A DNA stretch of 64,000 bases from Paralvinella palmiformis (taxonomy: Eukaryota > Annelida > Polychaeta > Terebellida > Alvinellidae): NCBI GenBank assembly GCA_025642065.1, contig JAODUP010000475.1, positions 306,519 through 370,518 of the forward strand, read 5' to 3'. The notes under the pieces are model-generated. The model made no database searches. It worked only from the letters and a program-made list of their open reading frames with translations, and had not been told where the DNA came from. The stretch's first letter is position 1; the number at the start of each line of letters is the position of its first letter. A program made the position numbers and the translations under genes. Shown one piece after another: positions 54,954 through 64,000 of the stretch.

Positions 54954-56460
54954 CTATGCTACAGGCTGCTCTACAGTCTCTGGACCAGCAGTGTGAGTGA
55001 CTGCAGGCATAATAGGATCTGCTGCTTGGGATGTTGGTTGTGTTGTACTTGTAATATGCTCATCTGAGTGAGAGGCATAATCATCTTTATCATGAAATTG
55101 CTCCTGGGTCTTCCTGAGATGTCTCCTATTTCTACGGAAACAGTGCCCATCCTCGGTAATAACATTAAAATATCTTGGGCTTTCAGAAGAACTGACCACT
55201 TGTGCCAATCTACTCCAACACCTGGATGCGCACAATATCACCATGCTTCAGGGGTTTAATCTCCTTAGCACTTTTATTATAATAACTACGAGTACTATTT
55301 TGAAATTTTGTATTAACAACACCACCACCACATACATTAATGTGGTCCGATAATTTGGGACTCCTGTTGCGGAGTTTTCTTCCCATAAGTAACTCAGCGG
55401 GTGAGTATCCACATGCCAGTGGACTGGATCTGTAACTAAGTAGTGCAAGATATGGGTCGTTTCCTGATTCTATGGCCTTAGTAAGCAGATGTTTTACAAT
55501 TCATACACCCTTTTGTGCCATATCATTAGACTGGGGATATCTTGGGCTTGATGTTGTGTGACTAAAATCATATTCTGTTGCAAACAAACGGAAGCATTGT
55601 TCTGGAATTCCATGGCGTGCAAACATGGATTTAACATGTGTAATTACAGTCTCTGATGTTGTGTTTGTGAGCAATGCGATTTCTGGGTATTTTGAGTAGT
55701 AATCGTTGCTAATAAATATGTCTTATTTCCGAGCTGGAATAGATCCATACCAATCTTCTCCCATGGTTTTGTCTGGTCATGTTGTATGATCGGCTCCTTC
55801 TGCTGGGACATCTGAAGACTGCTGGGACCATGAAGTACAGGACATGATCATGTTTGATATATCATTGTTCATGTTTGACCAATACATGACCTCACGGGCG
55901 GTACGTCTTGTCTTCTCAATACCCATATGTCCATCATGCAAACGACTTAGCATGAATGATTGCATAGAGGAGGGTATTATTATCCTCTGGCCCTTCAGGA
56001 GTACACCATTCACTAAAGATATTTCTTCACTAAAACTGTAGTATGGTTGACATAAACGAGCACATGGGCCAGACCATCCATCTAGAACATGTTTCAGCAC
56101 TTGTGAAAGTTTATAGTCTATTTTAGTTTCACGAGATATTTCCTCCCACTTCTGTTCGCTGACAGGAAGTGAGTTGACAATCATGTCTACGTGTACTTTT
56201 ACATCTACTTCAGTCGAACTCTCACGATTCGGGTTTGATGCACGGGACAATAGATCAGCCCATACTAAATGCTTGCCAGGCGTGAAGATCAGTTCAAATG
56301 TGTATGGCTGAAGTTTTAGTAATAATCTTTGGATCCTGGGTGGACAGTCTGATAAGTTACGTCTTGCAATACTGATGAGCGGCTTGTGGTCTGTCTCTAG
56401 TATTATTTCTTTGCCATAAATATACTGGTGAAAGTTTTTCACATCCAAATGCAATTCCAA
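54954..56460 (-). pseudogene. Ty3/gypsy element 3: RNase H end and integrase
   Basis: Read right to left. 56460-55777: RNase H tail LETDHKPLISIARRNL, PGKHLVWADLLSRAS, then integrase zinc region RLHDGHMGIEKTRRTAREVMYW and MSCTSW. 55776-55250: decayed core with DYYSKYPEIALL, FARHGIPEQ, SSPRYPQSNDMAQKGV (Gln where the catalytic Glu is usual) and SYRSSPLACGYSPAELLMGR. 55244-54954: C-terminal region with SPRYFNVITEDGHCFRRNRRHL and a low-complexity tail. Several stops and frameshifts. Confidence 0.8.
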
Positions 56461-56511
56461 GGTTTCTTTTTCTATTTGTGCATAACGCGTTTCTGCACTT
56501 GTTAGTATGCG

Positions 56512-57155
56512 CTATGCAAATGATACTGGGTGCCAGCGAGAATCATGTTCTTGTAGGAGGACAGCTCCAATGCCGTCTTTGGACGCATCTGAAGATATCA
56601 TTGTCGGTAGCGATGGATCGTAAAATTTAAGAACTGGCTCAGACACGATCACTTGTTTAACATAATTCCACTCGGCTTCATGTGTAGATGTCCACCGGAA
56701 TTCCACATCTGTTTCTAGTAAATGACGTATGTTTGCTGTTTCAGCTGACAAGTTAGGGATAAACCTGCCTAGATACTTTATCAAACCAAGGCGTGTTTGG
56801 AGTTCATCAATATTTTTTGGTGCTGGCATAGCCCTGATATCTGCTACCTTGTCATTATCTGGTTGTATTCCCTCAGCTGTCAGCTTGTCTCCAAGAAAGT
56901 TGATGCTTTGTACTTGAAATTGGCATTTGTTTCTGTTTAGTTTCAGTCCTGATTTTCGTATACGATCCAGGACGATTTTGACACGTTGATCATGTTGATC
57001 TTTGTTTCTGCCCCAGATAATTATGTCATCTATGAACACTTGCACGCCATCTATCCCTGCACACATTTGCGAGACTGTTTTATGGAATACCTCAGGACTT
57101 GAGCATATTCCAAACGGTAGTCGGTTGAAACAGTACCGTCCAAATGGAGTATACT
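56512..57155 (-). pseudogene. Ty3/gypsy element 3: partial RT and RNase H start
   Basis: Starts abruptly at 57155 with TPFGRYCFNRLPFGICSSPEV, then catalytic VQVFIDDIIIWGRN (about 57040), KLNRNKCQFQVQSINFLG, DELQTRLGLIKYLGRF, and RNase H start MISSDASKDGIGAVLLQEH. A stop near 56512 separates the rest. Everything upstream of the RT palm is missing because the 1.3-kb satellite begins at 57156. Confidence 0.85.
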
Positions 57156-57243
57156 GCGGATTTCAGGCAGATCTCTGATACTGCGAATGACACGTCGGGA
57201 TTATAATAGCTATACATTTACTATATCAGTGTAACCTAATTAC

Positions 57244-57597
57244 TCATAATATGGGAATAAACTCTGTCCGCAGCTTAATACCCATGGAGATGCCTGCCAG
57301 AGTAACAAACGACTCCAGGAGTATAAATCCATCAAGCAGCATTGTATGAATTAATAGGTCGTTTCGCCAGACCACATAAGAGGACAACAATATAAATTCT
57401 ACATTATACATAACAAAGCTAATAGACTCAAACATGTTGTAATAACGACATAACTTTCTTACATTGGTGTAATAAGGAATCTGGATGGAAATAGATAAGA
57501 TGTCTGGCACGGGCAATGTGCGTTTTAGGGTACATATACAGAGGCAACAGACACAGAGCATCAACATATCTAAACATCCTTCGAGACCTACCTCCAT
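57244..57597 (-). other. conserved open frame of the satellite unit, - strand (117 codons)
   Basis: Hydrophobic, Cys- and Leu-rich (MLMLCVCCLCICTLKR; FILLSSYVVW). Open also in units 4 and 5 (61147-61500, 62440-62793), shortened in unit 3 (59849-60157), and frameshifted in unit 2 by loss of one C near 58670. No domain recognised. Preservation may just reflect recent array homogenisation, so it is not called a gene. Confidence 0.25.
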
Positions 57598-57664
57598 AAA
57601 TCTAAATACAAATACAACTATACATACATTAATCTAAAAATAAAATGTTCCATACCTCCACATA

Positions 57665-57907
57665 TTGATAGATGTGCGCGAATACCTAAGCATGTGTCTG
57701 ATCTACTCATCAGCCTGTGGGAACCAGCTAATTCGCTTTTCGTACGCGACAAATATGTCACGCCCACAGGAAATCGGCTACATGCAGGCTACGTACAAAA
57801 AGCGGAAGCACGTAAAAACATACCATTTGATACCACATCTCGCAGCAAACAACTCTTGCGTGTGGTTCAATGGTGACTTGCTACATACATATCATAAACT
57901 ATTTTGA
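57665..57907 (+). other. conserved open frame of the satellite unit, + strand (80 codons)
   Basis: Begins MIDVREYLSMCLIY, ends LLHTYHKLF; the same stretch is also open in a second frame (MSDLLISLWEPANSLF). Recurs in unit 5 at 62861-63103 and partly in units 2 and 3. Unit 4 is disrupted. No domain recognised and overlapping open frames argue for chance. Confidence 0.2.
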
Positions 57908-60900
57908 CACCACAGTTTACATTCAACAGTAATTTTCTGTGGTCCAAAAGAAACCTGTTTATAAAACATTTCGACACCTCAGATGCTAACCTCAGCTTTA
58001 TTATGGGTTCGAATAACTGAATAAATCCTACCTATATGAACTATGTATCAATACACGTCCGACTGGTCTGGCGTCGAAGTTCTTCTCTAACCTAAGTGAA
58101 TATTTAAGCCTTTTATATACCCTCAGCGTGTTAACAAACATTACAGTTTGTTCATAACAAAGAGAATGTACACTTGCTCAGTATGGAATCACTGAAGTGA
58201 TTTAACTAAAATAAAAACAAAGTAGCAATACTGCACAATGGGTTGTTACTGGACTAGAACGAAATATTGTCTCAAACCTGACTAAATACTATGATTTACT
58301 CGAACCTAACAGCTAATCCTCATACCTTTCCGTTCATCTCTAAGTGAACGTTCATTCACGCCTAATTTAGCGTCCCTAAGTATATGCAGTTAGGTGTGGT
58401 GGGATCTAAATTAAAGCGCCTATCCACTTGATCTATTTGACCCATGATCGAGAACAGCGGATTTCAGGCAGATCTCGATACTGCGAATGACACGTCGGGA
58501 TTATAATAGCTATACATTTCAACCTATATCAGTGCAACATAATTACTCATAATATGGGAAAAAACTCTATCCGCAGCTTAATACCCATGGAGATGCCTGC
58601 CGGAGTAACAAACGACTCCAGGAGTATAAATCCATCAAGCAGCATTGTATGAATTAATAGGTCGTTTGCCAGACCACATAAGAGGACAACAATATAAATT
58701 CTACATTATACATAACAAAGCTAATAGACTCAAACATGTTGTAATAACGACATAACTTTCTTACATTGGTGTAATAAGGAATCTGGATGGAAATAGATAA
58801 GATGTCTGGCACGGGCAATGTGCGTTTTAGGGTACATATACAGAGGCAACAGACACAGAGCATCAACATATCTAAACATCCTTCGAGACCTACCTCCATA
58901 AATCTAAATACAAATACAACTATACATACATTAATCTAAAAATAAAATGTTCCATACCTCCACATATTGATAGATGTGCGCGTATACCTAAGCATGTGTC
59001 TGGTCTACTCATCAGCCTGTGGAACCAGCTAATTCGCTTTTCGACGCGACAAATATGTCACGCCCACAGGAAATCGGCTACATGCAGGCTACGTACAAAA
59101 AGCGGAAGCACGTAAAAACATACCATTTGATACCACATCTCGCAGCAAACAACTCTTGCGTGTGGTTCAATGGTGACTTGCTACATACATATCATAAACT
59201 ATTTTGACACCACAGTTTACATTCAACAGTAATTTTCTGTGGTCCAAAAGAAACCTGTTTATAAAACATTTCGACACCTCAGATGCTAATTCAGCTTTAT
59301 TATGGGTTCGAATAACTGAATAAATCCTACCTATATGAACTATGTATCAATACACGTCCGACTGGTCTGGCGTCGAAGTTCTTCTCTAACCTAAGTGAAT
59401 ATTTAAGCCTTTATATACCCTCAGCGTGTTAACAAACATTACAGTTTGTTCATAACAAAAGAATGACACTAACTCAGTATGGATCACTGAAGTGATTTAA
59501 CTAAAATAAAAACAAAGTAGCAATACTGCACAATGGATTGTTACTGGACTAGAACGAAATATTGTCTCAAACCTGACTAAATACTATGATTTACTCGAAC
59601 CTAACAGCTAATCCTCATACCTTTCCGTTCATCTCTAAGTGAACGTTCATTCACGCCTAATTTAGCGTCCCTAAGTATATGCAGTTAGGTGTGGTGGGAT
59701 CTAAATTAAAGCGCCTATCCACTTGATCTATTTGACCCATGATCGAGAACAGCGGATTTCAGGCAGATCTCCGATACTGCGAATGACACGTCGGGATTAT
59801 AATAGCTATACATTTAACAAATTTCCTATATCAGTGTAATCTAATTACTCATAATATGGGAAAAAACTCTGTCCGCAGCTTAATACCCATGGAGATGCCT
59901 GCCAGAGTAACAAACGACTCCAGGAGTATAAATCCATCAAGCAGCATTGTATGAATTAATAGGTCGTTTCGCCAGACCACATAAGAGGACAACAATATAA
60001 ATTCTACATTATACATAACAAAGCTAATAGACTCAAACATGTTGTAATAACGACATAACTTTCTTACATTGGTGTAATAAGGAATCTGGATGGAAATAGA
60101 TAAGATGTCTGGCACGGGCAATGTGCGTTTTAGGGTACATATAGAGGCAACAGGCACAGAGCATCAACATATCTAAACATCCTTCGAGACCTACCTCCAT
60201 AAATCTAAATACAACTATACATACATTAATCTAAAAATAAAATGTTCCATACCTCCACATATTGATAGATGTGTCGTATACCTAAGCATGTGTCTGATCT
60301 ACTCATCAGCCTGTGGGAACCAGCTAATTCGCTTTTCGTACGCGACAAATATGTCACGCCACAGGAAATCGGCTACATGCAGGCTACGTACAAAAAGCGG
60401 AAGCACGTAAAAACATACCATTTGATACCACATCTCGCAGCAAACAACTCTTGCGTGTGGTTCAATGGTGACTTGCTACATACATATCATAAACTATTTT
60501 GACACCACAGTTTACATTCAACAGTAATTTTCTGTGGTCCAAAAGAAACCTGTTTATAAAACATTTCGACACCTCAGATGCTAATCTCAGCTTTATTATG
60601 GGTTCGAATAACTGAATAAATCCTACCTATATGAACTATGTATCAATACACGTCCGACTGGTCTGGCGTCGAAGTTCTTCTCTAACCTAAGTGAATATTT
60701 AAGCCTTTTATATACCCTCAGCGTGTTAACAAACATTACAGTTTGTTCATAACAAAGAGAATGTACACTTGCTCAGTATGGAATCACTGAAGTGATTTAA
60801 CTAAAATAAAAACAAAGTAGCAATACTGCACAATGGGTTGTTACTGGACTAGAACGAAATATTGTCTCAAACCTGACTAAATACTATGATTTACTCGAAC

Positions 60901-63900
60901 CTAACAGCTAATCCTCATACCTTTCCGTTCATCTCTAAGTGAACGTTCATTCACCTAATTTAGCGTCCCTAAGTATATGCAGTTAGGTGTGGTGGGATCT
61001 AAATTAAAGCGCCTATCCACTTGATCTATTTGACCCATGATCGAGAACAGCGGATTTCAGGCAGATCTCCGATACTGCGAATGACACGTCGGGATTATAA
61101 TAGCTATACATTTAACAAATTTCCTATATCAGTGTAACATAATTACTCATAATATGGGAAAAAACTCTATCCGCAGCTTAATACCCATGGAGATGCCTGC
61201 CAGAGTAACAAACGACTCCAGGAGTATAAATCCATCAAGCAGCATTGTATGAATTAATAGGTCGTTTCGCCAGACCACATAAGAGGACAACAATATAAAT
61301 TCTACATTATACATAACAAAGCTAATAGACTCAAACATGTTGTAATAACGACATAACTTTCTTACATTGGTGTAATAAGGAATCTGGATGGAAATAGATA
61401 AGATGTCTGGCACGGGCAATGTGCGTTTTAGGGTACATATACAGAGGCAACAGACACAGAGCATCAACATATCTAAACATCCTTCGAGACCTACCTCCAT
61501 AAATCTAAATACAAATACAACTATACATACATTAATCTAAAAATAAAATGTTCCATACCTCCACATATTGATAGATGTGCGCGAATACCTAAGCATGTGT
61601 CTGATCTACTCATCAGCCTGTGGGAACCAGCTAATTCGCTTTTCGTAAAAAATGTCACGCCAAAAGGAAAACGGCTACATCAGGCTACGTACAAAAAGGG
61701 GAAACATAAAAAAATACCATTTGATACCCCACTCGCACAAAAAACCTTTCGGTGGTTCAATGGTGACTTGTACATACATATCATAAACTATTTTTACACC
61801 ACAGTTTTAAATTTAACAGTAATTTTCTGTGGTCCAAAAGAAACCTGTTTATAAAACATTTCGACACCTCAGATGCTAATATCAGCTTTATTATGGGTTC
61901 GAATAACTGAATAAATCCTACCTATATGAACTATGTATCAATACACGTCCGACGGTCTGGCGTCGAAGTTCTTCTCTAACCTAAAAGGGAAAATTTAAGC
62001 CTTTTTTATACCCCCGCGTGTTAACAAAATTACAGTTTGTTCTAACAAAGAGAATGACACTTTCCCGTATGGAATCACTGAAGTGATTTAACTAAAATAA
62101 AAACAAAGTAGCAATACTGCACAATGGGTTGTTACTGGACTTGAACGAAATATTGTCTCAAACCTGACTAAATACTATGATTTACTCGAACCTAACAGCT
62201 AATCCTCATACCTTTCCGTTCATCTCTAAGTGAACGTTCATTCACGCCTAATTTAGCATCCCTAAGTATATGCAGTTAGGTGTGGTGGGATCTAAATTAA
62301 AGCGCCTATCCACTTGATCTATTTGACCCATGATCGAGAACAGCGGATTTCAGCCAGATCTCCGATACTGCGAATGACACGTCGGGATTATAATAGCTAT
62401 ACATTTAACAAATTTCCTATATCAGTGCAACATAATTACTCATAATATGGGAAAAAACTCTATCCGCAGCTTAATACCCATGGAGATGCCTGCCAGAGTA
62501 ACAAACGACTCCAGGAGTATAAATCCATCAAGCAGCATTGTATGAATTAATAGGTCGTTTCGCCAGACCACATAAGAGGACAACAATATAAATTCTACAT
62601 TATACATAACAAAGCTAATAGACTCAAACATGTTGTAATAACGACATAACTTTCTTACATTGGTGTAATAAGGAATCTGGATGGAAATAGATAAGATGTC
62701 TGGCACGGGCAATGTGCGTTTTAGGGTACATATACAGAGGCAACAGACACAGAGCATCAACATATCTAAACATCCTTCGAGACCTACCTCCATAAATCTA
62801 AATACAAATACAACTATACATACATTAATCTAAAAATAAAATGTTCCATACCTCCACATATTGATAGATGTGCGCGAATACCTAAGCATGTGTCTGATCT
62901 ACTCATCAGCCTGTGGGAACCAGCTAATTCGCTTTTCGTACGCGACAAATATGTCACGCCCACAGGAAATCGGCTACATGCAGGCTACGTACAAAAAGCG
63001 GAAGCACGTAAAAACATACCATTTGATACCACATCTCGCAGCAAACAACTCTTGCGTGTGGTTCAATGGTGACTTGCTACATACATATCATAAACTATTT
63101 TGACACCACAGTTTACATTCAACAGTAATTTTCTGTGGTCCAAAAGAAACCTGTTTATAAAACATTTCGACACCTCAGATGCTAATCTCAGCTTTATTAT
63201 GGGTTCGAATAACTGAATAAATCCTACCTATATGAACTATGTATCAATACACGTCCGACTGGTCTGGCGTCGAAGTTCTTCTCTAACCTAAGTGAATATT
63301 TAAGCCTTTTATATACCCTCAGCGTGTTAACAAACATTACAGTTTGTTCATAACAAAGAGAATGTACACTTGCTCAGTATGGAATCACTGAAGTGATTTA
63401 ACTAAAATAAAAACAAAGTAGCAATACTGCACAATGGGTTGTTACTGGACTAGAACGAAATATTGTCTCAAACCTGACTAAATACTATGATTTACTCGAA
63501 CCTAACAGCTAATCCTCATACCTTTCCGTTCATCTCTAAGTGAACGTTCATTCACGCCTAATTTAGCATCCCTAAGTATATGCAGTTAGGTGTGGTGGGA
63601 TCTAAATTAAAACGCCTATCCACTTGATCTATTTGACCCATGATCGAGAACAGCGGATTTCAGGCAGATCTTCGATACTGCGAATGACACGTCGGGATTA
63701 TAATAGCTATACATTTAACAAATTTCCTATATCAGTGCAACATAATTACTCATAATATGGGAAAAAACTCTATCCGCAGCTTAATACCCATGGAGATGCC
63801 TGCCAGAGTAACAAACGACTCCAGGAGTATAAATCCATCAAGCAGCATTGTATGAATTAATAGGTCGTTTCGCCAGACCACATAAGAGGACAACAATATA

Positions 63901-64000
63901 AATTCTACATTATACATAACAAAGCTAATAGACTCAAACATGTTGTAATAACGACATAACTTTCTTACATTGGTGTAATAAGGAATCTGGATGGAAATAG

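Larger units (their letters stand above)
57156..64000. repeat. 1.3-kb tandem satellite, five full units and a partial sixth
   Basis: The anchor GCGGATTTCA recurs at 57156, 58457, 59752, 61050, 62343 and 63653, giving units of 1301, 1295, 1298, 1293 and 1310 bases; the sixth is cut by the window end. Units are nearly identical apart from single-base indels, and a cluster of changes in unit 4 (61640-62070). Each carries the same long open frames on both strands and a hairpin ACCACAG..CTGTGGT near 57910. No rRNA, tRNA, histone or snRNA sequence was recognised in the unit. Confidence 0.97.

Noticed and set aside
57990..58030. GGTTCGAATAA in each satellite unit as a pol III promoter
   Set aside because: The last two conserved bases of the B box differ and no A box lies at a suitable distance.

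Overview
WHAT IT IS. This is an AT-rich eukaryotic (animal) window. Two host genes are clear: an interrupted methylthioribose-1-phosphate isomerase gene with canonical GT..AG introns (MRI1, five coding exons, 27742-37015, + strand) and an L-lactate dehydrogenase gene (38644-39621, - strand). Nearly everything else is transposon-derived. The mix of CR1/L2-like LINEs, an RNase H-bearing I/Nimb-like LINE, tRNA-derived SINEs, Ty3/gypsy elements (one with a PNMA-like Gag), pogo, hAT and Harbinger-like DNA transposons and a tyrosine-recombinase fragment suggests a marine invertebrate, most likely a lophotrochozoan such as a mollusc. That assignment is inference; no rRNA, mitochondrial or lineage-diagnostic gene is present. 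LAYOUT. 1.4-3.1 kb: broken CR1-like LINE (+). 4.2-7.1 kb: I/Nimb-like LINE with reverse transcriptase, RNase H and a CCHC knuckle (+), broken. 7.8-8.1 kb: tRNA-derived SINE whose 3' tail matches that LINE's 3' end. 9.0-12.3 kb: LINE (-). 12.4-12.6 kb: FLYWCH-like finger fragment. 13.0-16.9 kb: Ty3/gypsy element (+), 5'-truncated, with a plausible polypurine tract and 3' LTR start. 17.7-21.3 kb: LINE (-) with ORF1 and a deletion through the endonuclease. 21.9-22.8 kb: one arm of a ~975-bp inverted duplication whose partner is at 49.0-49.9 kb. 23.1-25.8 kb: CR1/L2-like LINE (-). 27.0-27.6 kb: ORF (-) with an IMPACT/UPF0029-like domain, divergent from MRI1 with only 115 bp between start codons. 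27.7-37.0 kb: MRI1; intron 1 holds a three-level transposon nest (LINE, cut by a hAT element, itself cut by a hAT-type MITE, both with near-perfect 8-bp target duplications). 38.6-39.6 kb: LDH, convergent with MRI1. 40.5-46.7 kb: tyrosine-recombinase fragment between direct repeats, G-rich inverted-repeat elements, a pogo-type element with TA target sites, a SINE copy and a Harbinger-like MITE. 47.2-54.4 kb: second SINE copy, then a Ty3/gypsy element with PNMA-like Gag (+), whose pol is split by an insertion carrying about 19 copies of a 112-bp minisatellite. 55.0-57.2 kb: third Ty3/gypsy element (-), cut off in its RT by the start of a 1.3-kb tandem satellite that runs past the window end (five full units and a partial sixth). 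HOW THE PARTS RELATE. MRI1 acts in the methionine salvage pathway and LDH in glycolytic redox balance; they are neighbours in convergent orientation and no operon-like link is implied. The repeats are mostly decayed; the inverted 1-kb duplication, the 112-bp array and the 1.3-kb satellite are the youngest-looking because their copies are nearly identical. No clearly new biological system is demonstrated. The strongest candidates for follow-up are the compact divergent promoter, the nested intron insertions, the SINE/LINE tail pair, the minisatellite-bearing insertion and the satellite that truncates a Ty3 pol gene.
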